Under the pieces are notes generated by a model. That model saw only the letters and a program-made list of their open reading frames with translations, did no database searches and was not told where the DNA came from. Positions 10,883 through 24,800 of a stretch of DNA of 64,000 nt are shown here, piece by piece. Each line of letters begins with the position of its first letter. Position 1 is the first letter of the stretch. Source of the DNA: Gymnorhina tibicen (Eukaryota; Chordata; Aves; Passeriformes; Artamidae); contig VXAZ01007996.1 of the NCBI GenBank assembly GCA_013399875.1, positions 930,001-994,000 on the forward strand. The letters run 5' to 3'. The translations under genes were made by a program, and so were the position numbers.

Positions 10883-13800
10883 GGCACTGCAGCAGCTCCA
10901 TCTACAAAAATCCTGGGTAGGAAATGACTGTGTCTACCTTAGAGACAGCAAACAGCTCCCTCTGACCTATGGGTCATATTAACATCTGGGAGGAAAAAGG
11001 GTTTCTTTTATGAAACTCCTGAGAAGATACCTTACTCTAACATTGTAGCTTAATTTTACCTAACAGTTTTCATCCCAGTAAACATTATGAATTCTTAATG
11101 TAAGTATTTCATTAATAAAAACAAGCGCATTTTCTCCAGAATGCTTCAAAAAGCTACTTTTTGTATTGAGAATCATGCAGCGAAGACAGCACAAGCTTAG
11201 CATTCAAAAAAGGTTTTGCTCCACATTCTCAGATGTACTTTTGCAGTCTGGAGTATTTTACATGCCAGTGAGGTTCCATGGCTCCAAGATCCAAATTTAA
11301 TTCAAATGTTTGCACACTGAATGCAATGTAGACACAGGCAATCTAAACCAAGAGGTCTCTCAGATAAACGTATGAAGCAGTGCACAGTCATATGCCAATT
11401 CATGTGAGACAGATCATAAAATCCCTTAGCCTTGTAATAAAAGGGGCTCCTCAAGGAGGTCTGTCTACATAGATTACCCGTAATCGCCTCTGAAAATGTA
11501 CTGAGGAGAGTTTACTTTTCCAATCTACTCAACCATCATCTATTTCTGATAGTACTGTAGTTATTGTTTATGACTTCTAATAAGTAGAGCCTTTGGAGCC
11601 AGGCTCTTCAGTTGGATGGTTTAACTTTGCTGCTATCTTTTTGTCATCTTGTCTCTGAAAAAGTTCATTTTAGCTTCTAGTACTTATTGGTGATTGATAA
11701 AATATGTTTCAGCATCCCCTTTCGTTTATAGCATTTTCTTTCCTGGGCTTTTGTTGCACATGGAGCAATAAGTAGCAGGTGCATTTTCTCACAGTCCATA
11801 AATATTTATGGATTGTGAATAACAAAGTGCACTGTTTTTAAAAAATCCTCTGTCATATTTTACATACAACAGGAGGAGAAGGAAATTTCCCTTCCGGAGC
11901 CCATGTGTGGGAGTGAATGTCTTGGCACTGTGTGCCGAGGAACCACCTGAGACCAAGAGTTATGTCCACATTCTTACAGCCAGCCAATTATTCATTTATA
12001 TATGTATGCATGTAAGTCCGTGACATCATGCACCTTTAATACATTTCCTATTAATTCAGGCAGCTGGTCTTTGAATCGAGTTAAGAAATCCCACCAGCCT
12101 GGAGACAGTAGGAATTTGGAGCAGATGAGCACACTGTCCTGGGAATTTCTCAAATCCTACACTATTATTTCAATATTTTAAATTTCCATTTAAAAAGACT
12201 TGGAAATAGTTAGTTTACATAATAAAACCATATTTTAATGTTGGTTTAGTGCCAGCTAAAATTTGTAGAGTCCCCAGATACTGACAGCTAAACAGTGGCT
12301 GGAATACACCTCAGGTGATCTGCACTTCTGTGGCACTGTCTGAGGCTGTCTCTCAAGGAGAGCTTTCTAAATTTGTATCATCAGCTGTGGGGTAAACCAG
12401 TGAAAAGGGAGCCAAAGCTGCCTTTGGAAATTAGTGCAGTCTACTCCCTGCAGGTGTTACCCGTAAGTAATGTGAAGTTATCACTAAGCAGTTTGCACAC
12501 TTGCACTAAGGACTACCTGTGAGCTTCCCAACAGCCTCTGGAGTTATCTCAGTCCATTTCGGTGCACTGCAGTGTCAAAATGTGGGGTTCATATGCGTAT
12601 AAATAAACTGTTTCACAGAGAAATGGCTACAGTGAGCAGACTGAAAAAACAGAGTCAAGATTTTTTTTTTAAAGGCTAAATCTGAATAGATGTAAGTATC
12701 CTAAATCAGCTCTGCATTGTCATCTCCTCAGCATGGACGTCTTTATGTGCCTCCCAGATAAATGGTTCTATCTTCATTTACCAGAGTTATCTAATTGTCA
12801 CTTGGGTTTTTATCTTGTCTAGACTTCAAACAAGCAGATCTGCACCACCACCATTTCTAGTGGAAAAACAAGGCTCAGAGTCACCCACAAAATGTTCAGC
12901 ACTGTCCAGTTATACATCTTTCTGAAGGAAAAAGGAAATTGTCCGACCTACTCCAACTGAAGACCACAGGTGGGTCACTAAAACCTGGATATCACTGTCA
13001 CAGAGCTGCTGGAATGTTTACAGTAGCTTTGCTTTAAATGTGACTCTTTTAATAATAGTTTAATTAAGATTCTGTTCTTTATATAAAAACTATTATAAGG
13101 AACAGGATAAGCTTCTAAGCATGAATTAAAAATAGTCTTGTGCAATGTGCCTGACCCTAAATCTATCCATATGGATGTCCTGTCCTTCCTTTGACACTCA
13201 GTGGAAATGCAACAACAGAGCCAGTGACAAGAACCACACACAAAGTGCTGCTGCACATAAAACACAGCCTGGAGAACAGAGGAGCTGTGTCCTCGTAAAA
13301 GGTGGTCTGCAACAGCCCAGGTCTGCACAGACACTCTTTTGATCTGCGAAGAAAAGGACACTAAAATGACACTAAAACACTGTCATTTCTCAGGATTCTC
13401 CACCCTGTTTGCAGCCCAGGCTTACAGCAGTTTAATGATTCCTGGTGACTGACAGGCAGAACTTCCCTGTGCCCATTCTGCCTAATGGATGAACAGCTGT
13501 GAGCTCAGAGAAGCCTGTCTGCCAAAAAGTCACCAGCAAATGGCTTTCTACTGACCTTCTAAGCAGGTTTAAGTACAAATACTCCTTTCAAACAAGAAAA
13601 TTTTTGTTTCTAAAGTACATGCTACCAACTGTACAAAAACTAATTATATTGAACACTACACAGAGAAGGCTGCTTTGCAGATGTGTTACCTCAAGAGCAA
13701 CCCCTCCAATCTGCGTACTGGATAAAAATACACGTTCCTAGTATAAAAACTCCACACTTCATTTCGTAATATTTAAAAATTCTACATAGACATCTTGAAG

Positions 13801-14602
13801 TGTCCAACTATGTTTGTACTCCAGGACAGATGAAATGTGGTATGTGATGATTCCCCCCCCCCCACCTCCCTCAAATATCAAAATAGCAAGAGGGAGAAAA
13901 AGTGTTATTCATATACAGACAGTGACAGTTTCTAATTATCGATGCATCACTAAGCAAGGTTTTGCTAACAGCTAAATGAGCTATTGCACTTATAAAATGA
14001 GGGCACGTGGCATATCTGATTAGTTTTACTTATGTCTGTGATATGTAATTCTAGAAGGTTGGTATGTCTTTATCTTTTGGAAAAATGTGCCACTTAAAGG
14101 CATTAAACACCACATTGTTTTCAACCCAATTACCTTTTGTTTTCAACAAGCAAATGGAAAAATGCTGAGTGGTCATTTTAAGTCCTATATATCATCATAA
14201 TTAACTGTGAGGTAGCTTCTGCTAATGCTTGTCATACACAGAACATAAAAGAAATTAAAAATTCTTGGCAAAAGAAGGTAGAGTATTCCAAGAAATCTGC
14301 TTTTTGCAAACTAATGAAACAATTTTTAACAATTTTTATTACAAGCATCTGTGAGCTCCCACCAGGCAGGAGCACCAGAATTGTTTCTGCTTATATTGCT
14401 CAGTTCCAAGCTAATGTCCCCTAAAGCTGTTAGGCTGAAAGCCAAGAGAAGATATATCCACAAAGAGACCCGACCCTTACCCCTGCAACTAATAATGTCT
14501 CCTGGAAGTTTTAACTTAATAGTCTATGTGAGATTCTTATTAGTGAAACTTTGCCTTTTTTTCCCAGCCATATTTAGTGAATTATACTCTTCAGGCAGTA
14601 GA
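10883..14602. other. Intron 3 segment, no gene seen
   Basis: AT-rich unique-looking sequence. It holds a 30-bp near-perfect palindrome at 11789-11818 and an 11-base C run at 13853-13863. A stretch around 11540-11870 looks like a conserved noncoding element in composition, but conservation cannot be judged here. Confidence 0.55.
11789..11818. repeat. 30-bp near-perfect palindrome with no spacer
   Basis: The core TCCATAAATATTTATGGA (11795-11812) equals its own reverse complement. Flanking bases extend the symmetry to 15-base arms with a single mismatch at 11794/11813. It could be a site for a dimeric AT-rich binder (MEF2/CArG-like core) or a hairpin. Neither is shown. Confidence 0.9.
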
Positions 14603-14970
14603 AATCATAGAATCATTTAGGTAGGAGAAAACCTCTCTGATCATTGAGTCCAACCCCTAAACCAGCATTGCCAAGTCCACCACTAAACCACTTCCCCAAA
14701 TGCCACATCGACATGGATTTTGAATCCTTCCAATGCTTACAACCCATCAGGTGAAGAAATTTTCCCTAACACCTGGTCTAAACCTCCCCTAGTGCAACTT
14801 GATGCTGTTTCCTTTTGTCCTGTCACTGTTTTTTGGGAGAAGAGGCTGACCTCCACCTGGCTACAACCTCCTGTCAGGTTGTTGTAGGGAGTGACAAGGT
14901 CCCCCTGAGCCTCCTCTTCTCCAGGATAAACACCCCCAGCTCCCTCAGCCACTCCTCATCAGACTCATCA
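14603..14970 (-). mobile_element. CR1 LINE 3' fragment, antisense
   Basis: It begins AATCATAGAATCATTTAGGT, the reverse complement of the CR1 3' end with its ATTCTATGATT repeats. It then continues through TGAGTCCAACCCCTAAACC, CTTTTGTCCTGTCACTG and GCTCCCTCAGCCACTCCTCA, all standard CR1 words in antisense order. It is a truncated 5' copy, as usual for CR1. No intact ORF. It lies about 100 bases left of a polypyrimidine tract. Confidence 0.93.
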
Positions 14971-17900
14971 CGTACAGGAACCAAACACTGACATAAAAGA
15001 AACAGACTGATGGGAAATTCTCCAACTACAGAACATTTGAAGTCTCTTAAATAAAGGATGTCAATATCCACATTTTTCTTTTCCTTTCTTTTTTCCTTTT
15101 CTCTTCCTTTCCTTTTTTACTAAACATGCTTTTACTTCTCTGCTTACCAAATCTTAGAATGTCATTGCTTGAGTATTTGTGTGCCTGCGAGCTCCTTAAT
15201 TTCTTTGCTCCCACACTTCAGATACATGACAGAATCTTTCTGCACTGTTAGATAATGTAAGGTCTCAGTCACTGGAATACCCTCCACTTGTTCATGCGTT
15301 GTGATTTAGGTTTTTTTTTTTTTTACCTGATTGCTCAAAAGATTCTTGCAGCAGAGGCCAATGCACTGACCCTTATGAATGCCCTTTTTCTTGAGACAAT
15401 TTTGTATTTCCACTACTGCAACCACAAAAAATACTGGACAAAACAGCATCTGTACCCTTAGTAAGTGAACAGACTGACTGAAAATATTTGACTTTACAGT
15501 GGGTAACTTATGTGTAGTTGAGTCTCTGAAAGCTGGAAACGAAAGAGGAAATGAAGCCAAAGAAACCACAGAGGTCAAGACTTCTAGAGAAGTCCATATT
15601 TAAACACTTAAGCAAATAGTTGGTTCTTCTACAACAACTCTGACCTATACTTAAAATGAAGGTAATTGCAAGTTTCTGGCTGTTCAGTTAATAGCTGAAT
15701 TCAGAACAGAATCTAGACTGGTGACTCTGAGGCCAACATCCAATCTGTGGGAAAGCACTGTCTAACCAGGAATCATTTAATGCATGACTGACAGTTCCTC
15801 TCACAGAAAGAGAGAGGTTTAAAAAGAAAAAAAAAAGGGGAAAAAATCCCAGTAGGAAAAGGAGCTGAAAATATCAGCTGCCTGAGCCAATGTGATATGA
15901 CAACAATTTCAAGGAGTGGATCAATTTCTAACATAAAGCGTTACTTGTAGGCAAGATTTTTCCTCTGAATACTGGCTCCAAGAAGCTCTGCAAGAACAAA
16001 CTTCTTGTCCCAGTGTGCAATAAAAGGATGAACCAGCACGGCTGTCTTTGAAGCTGCTCTTTGTACCAGGCTGTAGAGCAGAATACCTTGCACAGGACAA
16101 GGATATTTGTCAAGAGGTTGGAAATCATGGTTTTCAGAGCTGGGGAATAACTCAAAACTGCATTTTCAGTATGTGAAAATTAATGCAAAGGACTTCCAAG
16201 AAGTCTATCACCACAGATTTCATATATATGGGACAACATCATGTTGTGCAAATACCTGCTCATCTCCACCTCTAAGTTATTACCATGTTTACTGGTGAAG
16301 AAATGCAGAACACATGCGAAGATAAACAAATGAAGATAACGTTAATGGGGTTTTACGAATTTAACCCAAAATATATCTTCCAACTAGTTATATAGGGCAA
16401 GTATACTTCTAGAGATTAAATAAAACGTGAACCTGCAGTTCTAAATTGCTTTATTTGCTGGAATTCTAGGTGTGCAAGGTTTAGGAAAGAGGGCATACAC
16501 AATCTTGTGAGGCTCTATAGCTGCCAGAACTGACCAGTACCTTATTCATGCCTTGATCCTGAATACAATCTAGATTCAGGCTTAATTTAAGGGATCGTTT
16601 ATGTCTTATGTTTCTTTTCAAAGAAAAGCTCTTAGCCCACACTGAAGGATTAACAGATATGCATAAAACAACTACAAAAACGATTTTATAGAAGGCAGTA
16701 ACATTATCACCTGAGTCTCTGCACAAGGCTGCATGTGAGTTTTAAAACAAACCAAACTACTAAAGAGGAAACAGCTTGGATATAATGAATTACAGTTTAT
16801 TTTTGTAATGATCAGATTCCAACACTAAACATTCCCAAAGGTACAAATGTCAAGTAGGCACCTAAGTCACCTGTGAGTTTTCAGATTTTCACTCCCGTAA
16901 TAAAACCGAGATCACCCCAAGAAAACAAAGGAAGATGTGGCTATATCACTTTTGCTACGTCCTCGTGAAAACACATGATAAAGATCTGATAAAACAATGG
17001 GAATGTTAAGATTTAAAGTTTGTTCTCTTCCCATACAGTAAGAGAGCAAGTGCTCTGTGCAGAACAGTTTGGCATAAATGAAATAATTTCTGGATAGTCG
17101 CCAGTGCTAAGGTTAAAATGCAGGATTACAACACTTCCATGATGACAGCCTACAGGGAGACATTTGTTGAAAATTGCTTTACCTATCATTCAGTCAGCAG
17201 AAAGAAGGAAAAAAAACCCAACTTTGCAGTACTAGTTACATTAGGGGTATGTTGAGTCTGTATCTATAAATGATAAAAATTGTAAGCTTATAAAGCCCCC
17301 ATACAGGTGCAATCAACATAAAAGCCTACCATTACTCCTCGTTTCTTTTGTATCACAAAGATCCATATATTTTCACCATATGCTGTTCCAGTAAGTGTGT
17401 AATTATAAAGGAGGCATGACCTAAGATTTAGATTCAAGTTTCAAAAATTAAATTGATTTTTTCTTTTTTTTTTGACAACAGGCAATAAAGTTTTCACCGG
17501 TTACACTGAGAACAAGCAGAAGCCTTAAATCTTGCAACATCACGTAGACCAACATGTTTTAACCATACTCTTTTACTCTGCAGGAAATGACAACGTAGGC
17601 AGTGCAATACTACTAAATTGTAGTATTTTAACTGCACTATACATGACTGCCTTTGAAAGTCCACTAAATACATGAAAGTCTTCTACAATAGTTTGAAAGA
17701 AACAAGAATAAAGAACTCAGTCTCAGATTTTCAAAGAGGTCCATACAGACTGTCATCTCACTCTCATTTAAATTAATAGGATTCAATCAGCTGCTCCCCA
17801 CAATATTGCTTCAAAAACCCAGGGCTACGTGGTGAAAAGGTTTTCCCAATATGGTTAAAAAATTAATATTCATATTCTACAACAGCTTTTATCCTTATGT

Positions 17901-20900
17901 TATCTGTTACTGACAAAGAGAAATGAGAATTCTGATCTGTGTTTGGGTATTGCTAAATGATTCAAGAAAATATCATTTGTAGTTTCCTTTTTAAAGAATT
18001 AGCCAGATGTGCAAGTGAAACGGGATTTACGGTGATTCTAACCTGTTATCAATGGGCAAAATTTTATGCATATACGGCATCAAAATATGGTTCATTTTGC
18101 AGCTTTTCTTATTCTTCTGGACCAATTCTAAGGCAAAAACATGTGGTTTTGCAACAATTTCAATAATCCAATTGTTTACTTGTATCCATAACACGTGGAA
18201 AGCCTCTGCAGTTGAGTGTTATCACTGGGGACCCAAAGTGTGTGTTGATTTTTTTGTGTTTGTTTTCCTTTTTTTTTTTTTTAAATTTACCTCCTACCTC
18301 TTTCTCAAGAAATTACTATTTTTCCTAGAAAAATGAGTGTAGACAGTCTAATGATGAATTCCTAAATCCAAAGAGAATTCATAGCTCTGTCACCAGCTCC
18401 CCTCTCTCAAAGGATTACTTAGAAAGACTCTCTCCAAGACTTGACTACAGTAAAGTAAAGCAGTAAAAAGTGTTATTTGGTATGAATAAAGGATTACTTT
18501 ATATTAGATGGATTCATCCTTGTGACAACTGGGTAAGTGTTCAGTGTAACTCATATAAAGCCAACAGAAGAACTATTTAGCACTTCAAGCATAAAATGGT
18601 CTCTTAAGCCAAATTACACTCGTGCATGTCATATTTCAAATAAAGGGGAAGACAAAAATGGTTGTCTGATGCTGGTCTCAAGTTAATATCTGCTCACATG
18701 GTGTAGGAGAGAGTCTGGCTCTGCAGTAGCACACGCTATAAATTTCCCTGTAAGAAACAGAAATCTCTAATATTGTTGGGGTTTTTTTACACCACTCGTA
18801 CAAAGTATACTTGGATGCTAAAGCAATCAGTTTTCTTATTACATACTTATGGAAAACAAATGGTAAAGCAACTTGGTAGAATTATTGCAATTTGAAAGTA
18901 ATTCTTTTTCTTAAGACTTTTAGGTCCTATTGGGACCTCCCATTGTTATGAGTCCATACTTTCTACACTCATAATTATGAAAAAAAAAATAATACTTCTG
19001 CAATTCCAAAAATATTGGTATGGGTTGTATTTGAGTTCAATTCTTATTCTTTATCAAGTGTTTCTGACCCTAATTAATTTGTATACCAAAGTCCAAATTC
19101 AGCATTCTACAAATAGCTAAAAATACAGTGTTTTATTTACACTTACAGAAAGTGATGTTGATCCTAAATTTGACCTCTCCTATCATACCAATCAGCCAAT
19201 AACTGTCAGCCTTTTTTAGCTCCCTAAAAGCCATGAAAAAACCCCAAATGTCAAATCAGTGCCACCATCCACAAACTGACTAGAAATGGATACAGAGATA
19301 GAGGCAGAAATGCTACATGATACTGACAAATTAAATCAAAGGGAAAAAAAACAACCCTAACATTTTATGTAGAAGAGAAAAGTCTAAAATTAGTTTTGTA
19401 CAAATAAACCCTGACTTGACAAGAAGTCAGGCAAATCTAGCTATAGTGGGTGACATGCAGCCATGATGGAATTCCAGCTAAGAAGTTTATTTAAAGAGAA
19501 GTGAAGACATTTCCTTTTTCTTTTTCAGTTGAGCATCATACAAATACAAGTGAGAACAACCTTTTGGGCCTTTGGGAGAATCATTCCTACCGCTCTGTGT
19601 GACTGTTAACTCCTCTGCATGGCTATCCATCACCTCCTTCCACTCAGAAATGTCTTTTTCCAAAATGTATTTTCCAGTTGGCTAACCTGATTTGGATAAT
19701 CCCACTAATACAAAAACTCCAAAGAAGTTATCATATGTCCAACTTTTGAGTTAGTTTGGGTATGTATCTTAGAAGAAGTACTGAGAAGGAAAAACGTGGT
19801 GGAAGGAGAAAGGTAAGTAATGGGCAAAAGCAGGATTGTGGTGTCAGGGAGGTGCATAAATTAAGGAGGAAAACAACTGGAGTCACTCAGCCTGTAGTCC
19901 AGAGCTGCAGAATCATCAAGTGTGACATCAGGATATTGTTGATATTAACCAAGAAATTTTATATAGAGAGGCTGTTAGGTCAGAGAGCCCAGAGCTCCTC
20001 CCCTGAGGAAGCAAAGCTCAATGCAGAGATTAGGTAGGCTTCACTCAGCATATGCAATGTCACAGAGGGGGTGGAACAGCTGTGGAGCCATGACACAGCT
20101 ATGCCTGCTATGTAGAGGCTGTGCTGGGGCACTGGCCAGGGATTTGTAATGCTTGTAGGTTCACCTACTGTTACTGCCAACCTTCTCAGCATCTCCAACA
20201 CACCACTGGGAAAAGAGCTCCTGTGGAAGTTACCAGCTCTCTACTGCTTGCACCTATCCCATACATCCAAATGCTGCAGCTGTGATGTTTTCTGTACTTT
20301 CAACTCTTGCACTCCAAGGGGAAGATGGACTGGATTTGGTCCAAAGGATGCTTTTAGAAGGATGAAGTAGACATCAGTTTCACTCTGACCCCTAATGGCA
20401 TAAAAGCTGTCACCAAAAGATATTAAAACCAGCTACACGTAAGCCAACTGGAAATGGAAAAAATTGAAAATGAAAAACCCCAAATCCACCGACTGCTGCA
20501 CACACGGTGCTCACTTAGTCCTTTCCTGATTTTATGTGGCTGTCGTGCTGCCGTAGTGCAGAAAGCACCTCCGCACGGACACAGGCTTTGCTCAAAGAAC
20601 ACGTGTACACACACGTACAGAGCCAAGCAGCCTCCTAATTTAGCTTATTACATACCTATTATTACACTTCAGAAAACACACCTCTGAATATATTTCACAC
20701 TGGTCTAAAACTGGGGAAGGGCAACAGGGAGTGGTGTCAAACGCAACAGCCCTTTCTTGGTGAATGCAAAATGGCATCTCTAACAAATGCAACTCTAAAA
20801 CTTATGGTCCGCTGGCCCCAGCATTTAAAAACCAATCACAGGGAGTTTGAGAAGGATATGGATCATGAAAGGATCTCTGTGACAGCTTGGCAGAATTTCT

Positions 20901-21479
20901 AAACTGAAGAGACACCGGGATGTTATTTATATTCAAGAGTAAAACACACACAAACACACAATTACAAATAAATACTCTACAGGCACCATAGTACTTAATA
21001 TAAAAATGAAGGTAAATCACTGGTAGGATAAAAATAGGCAGCAGGAAAAAAAAGGGAATTCACTTACATTTTACTAGTAAAATAAATACCAATAAAACAA
21101 AGTATGTTCAGTAAAAAAAAAAAGACTCCCTTTTCCAGATCCTTCAGGCCTTGTCTCAGCAAATGTTCCCACCCCTTGTATGGGGCACTAAGCATACACA
21201 GACTCCTCTCTCACAATGACAGTAGCAGTAGGAGGCAAGACAACCCCAAGCATGGGGGCTCCCAGAGAGAAAATCAGGGATCTGCTGTGTTGAAAAAAGA
21301 AAAATCAAAGTAATCACTGATATTTTCCATGCAGGCTAAGAGCTGCAGCTACAGCTGTAAGTAGAATTTCAATGAAACAACAACAAATATTATTCAACAT
21401 CTTGCTTCTCCAGCAGCGCAAAGCACAAACCCGCCAAATACGTCCTTTTTTACAGCAATGCAGCAGAAGCTGCTCTGGG
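14971..21479. other. Intron 3 segment, no gene seen
   Basis: AT-rich sequence with short T runs (15310-15324, about 18271-18282) and a polypyrimidine tract at 15073-15118. No recognised repeat beyond these, and no frame with a recognisable domain. Confidence 0.55.
15073..15118. repeat. 46-base polypyrimidine (T/C) tract
   Basis: Only T and C occur from 15073 to 15118, in TTTCC/TTTTCC-like units. It is close to the CR1 copy on its left. Low-complexity, possibly variable in length. Confidence 0.9.
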
Positions 21480-21850
21480 GATGCTTTTGGCCTGGGCAGG
21501 GTTTCTTTGCAGAGTGCTCAGCACCAAGCACAGCAGCGAAGTCTGAAGCAGAGGGTACCAGGTGGTAGCAGGCTGCCCGACAGCGAGGGGAGCGCAGATG
21601 CCAAGCGGCTCCGCGTGCGTCCTGTCTAGTGGCCGACGGAGAGGCATTTCCAGCAGCCTCACAGACTGCTCAGCCCAAACACTGGCCAGAGGGCGAGTGC
21701 TGGTTACGGCAGCTGGGAAGGAGTGTGTGGAGAGCGGAAATAAAAATGGGGAAACATGGAAGGTCTCGCTAGCCAAAAGAGATAAACACACACACGACAC
21801 ACAAATAATCGCTGCAGCTTCACAGCCCGCTGGAAAGCGGCACTAGGCTC
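21480..21850. promoter_or_regulatory. GC/CpG-rich intronic patch (candidate regulatory element)
   Basis: In an AT-rich intron this patch carries many CpGs (for example GGCTCCGCGTGCGTCC and GGCCGACGG near 21607-21640, and GCCCGCTGGAAAGCGGCAC at 21826-21843). It also has GC words typical of promoters and enhancers. A 116-codon minus-strand frame (21450-21800) is probably compositional. No TATA box or clear exon was found. It could be an alternative promoter, an enhancer or an unnamed GC-rich repeat. Confidence 0.35.
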
Positions 21851-24800
21851 TGATTTCTGGATCTTTCTGTCATATTCGTAATACTCAGAAATGGGCATAA
21901 TGGAAAAGATTAATTTCAGAGGATTTCTTAAGTTTGCAATATTAACTGGGGCGAGAAGAACGAAAAAGCCCTCACAAAGGACTACTGTAGGACTTATGCA
22001 AATATTTCCATCTGGGTTTAGAATAAAAATCAAAGCCCTGAACCAACCAGCAGACAGTTTCATGCACTGCTAATGAAGAGAGAATTCAATTCTCCTGTTT
22101 GCTGAAATGAATACTGAACTTGTATCTTAATGTTTTACGAGAATACGGTATGTGTGTCAAAACAGGAGTTTCACAGACAATTGCGGGAGCACTGGCAGCT
22201 TCTCTTAATGTTTAAGGGCTGGATCACAACCTCAGACTGAGATGGGAGTAAAGGACATTGAGTAGCCTTGCCTCTACCTTGTAATATTTGAAATTCATAC
22301 AGTAGCAGATGAGAGGGTTAGGTCCTAGTCTGCCCTTGGCAGGGCCCCCTTCCCTACTAAATGGATGATACACACACACAGAATGGGATACATTTCACAG
22401 CAGCACAAGTTAACCTAGAAGCTAACACATGCTCTGGCACCTGAACCTGCCAGCTATTTTCCCCAGAAAAAGGATGGGGAAGAAGCTGAGCTGCATGGAG
22501 CCCATCCAGCACCTAGGGAGAGTGACAAAGCGCCAAGTTCCCATCACTGGGCGGCAATGGATGAGCAGGAGCATGTTGCTCTTACAGCAGCCTGGAAGTA
22601 GACAGCAAGGGCAGAGTTAGAAAAGGAGGGGGAAAAATCTGTTGTTCCACAATGGTGATAGAAAAACCGGGTTAAAAAACGGTAGGATGATAGATGACTC
22701 ATAAAAGTGTTAGACTGCTGCCAAAAGCAGTAGATTTGGCAGCGATGCAGGACACGGTGCCTCGGGAGAGTTGTGCTCCAGTCCTTCCTGCAGTGGGGGA
22801 GCCAGACGCATGAGCTCCCATCCAGGGCAGGCTCCTTCCGCTCTGCCCGCCACCCCGAGCCTGCTCCCTGCAGCACCAGGGCCATGTCACCAGCCCGCCT
22901 TCCCCTCCCTGCTCCCAGTGCTGAGACAACACTTGGAGTAACCATTTAACAGCAAATTAATAAATGTATTCCTACACCGCTAAGCCTGAAAAGGTTTATG
23001 AATTCCATTTCTTTCCCCCTTGTCACGTAATTAAAGCTCTGCTTTCCTTCCACCCTCCTTCACTAAAATCTTTTGTCATAAATTTTGTCATTTGTGGACT
23101 TGGAATGCTTTTTTTTTTTTTCTCCCCCAAAACTGTTCGATATAAATCAGACAGGCATTTGGGAAATAAAGGAGATCTGGAGCTGAACTCTTGGAGATGT
23201 GCCAAAAAAAACTCAAGACAAAATTAAGGCCGTAAATACGTATTGATTACTCAGGGGAAACTTTTTACAATGTTTTATCAAAGGTTACCTGCTCCCAATC
23301 CTTTCTATTCTAAACTCTGATACTGCCAAACCACACCAGTGCCTCAGAATCTGTTCACTCTTTAAATATAAGACTACAAACTGACCCTCACTCACCACAG
23401 GCAGGCAAACAACTCAAGATACTGCTTTGCTTCAGATGCACATATGTTGACTGCAAGATTCACTCACAACTTAATCCTTCCTTCACCCATAAATGCAGGT
23501 TACTGAAGCAGTGATACATTAGGAGACCCTGGAATATAAGGTTCCATATCTGTTAGGTGTTTGGAAGAGGCTTATAACAAAAATGTTCATTCCTATCAAA
23601 ACACATTTTACTATCTTTTTGTAACAGGCGCTGCTTTGGCTACAGAGCTGCAGAAAATGCAGCAAAAGTAACACTTACTGTTGGCATTTGAGAGCATAAC
23701 TTTTCTCAAAGGGTCTCTTGAAACACAGTAAGGAAATGGTGTCTTCCTGATATTCTGAAGAAGTGTTATAAAATAAAAATAAGAGCCTAAGTGTGTTGAT
23801 TCTTCTAGAGGTATGAGGAGGAGACATCCAGGGATTCAAGGACAAGAGAAGTCTCACATAGCTTTCAGATTCAGGGAAAGCACAAGTCCACTTGGACTCC
23901 ATCTATGTGAGGGCAGTTGTATAAAGGATATTAACAAAAAGCTGAGTTTACACATACGTTTATGGGGTTTCCCAAAGCCTTCTGGCAACAGTGCCCAATC
24001 AAAGATTCCTTACTGGCATTAGGAACAGCCCCCTCTTTAGCCGGATTCCTGTTTCGCACTCGCGTTACAGCAGAAACCAAGTCACCAGCCCAGAGAGCTC
24101 CAACTTCAGCAGCTGTGGTTATGAAGGCTCAGCCACTGCCTTGCCTCTGAAGTAAGAATGAAGCAGCTATTGCAGCTGAAAGTGGCATATGCTCACCACT
24201 TTTAAGGAACATGAACACGGATATCGCTATTCTGCACGCTAAAGGCATCTTTTGTGTTGAATTTTTGGTACTTCCATTTGGAGCCAAAGAAGACTCTTGA
24301 AGGTGACCTCCACATTCACTTTCTAGCCCTGGAAAGCTCCAGTGCAGGTGGTGCAGCAAAGCAAACACCCTACAGGCCCAAGTAAAGCAATACGTAACTT
24401 CAAAAATTATGCACATACTGACAAATACAGGCAATTTTCAAAATTCTTAAGCTTGTCAAAAACCATCTCCACACACCAGTCTCCAGGGGCCTGGATGTGG
24501 CCCTTTCATTGAAACACAACCCCACCACTCTCTCTTGCTTTCCTAATATTTCTTCTCTTGGAAGTTCAGAATTAAGCTGTCACTACATAAAAAATTTAGA
24601 TTTTATGTGATACTGCCAAACATCCAGCACACAACTGTGTAATGTGTCATTCAGAAAGCAATTGTATTTATAACTTTTCAATTACGCTTGCTGAACCTAA
24701 CACCAGCTTTATTTGGGTTGTTTTTTCAATGTTCTAAGCAAAGATTGAATTAAAATAGTGAGAGCAATAAACTGTATATCAAGCCCAACAACTCTAACTG

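Noticed and set aside
10612..10887. A glycine/phenylalanine/valine-rich 91-residue protein on the minus strand
   Set aside because: It is the translation of the A/C-only tract.
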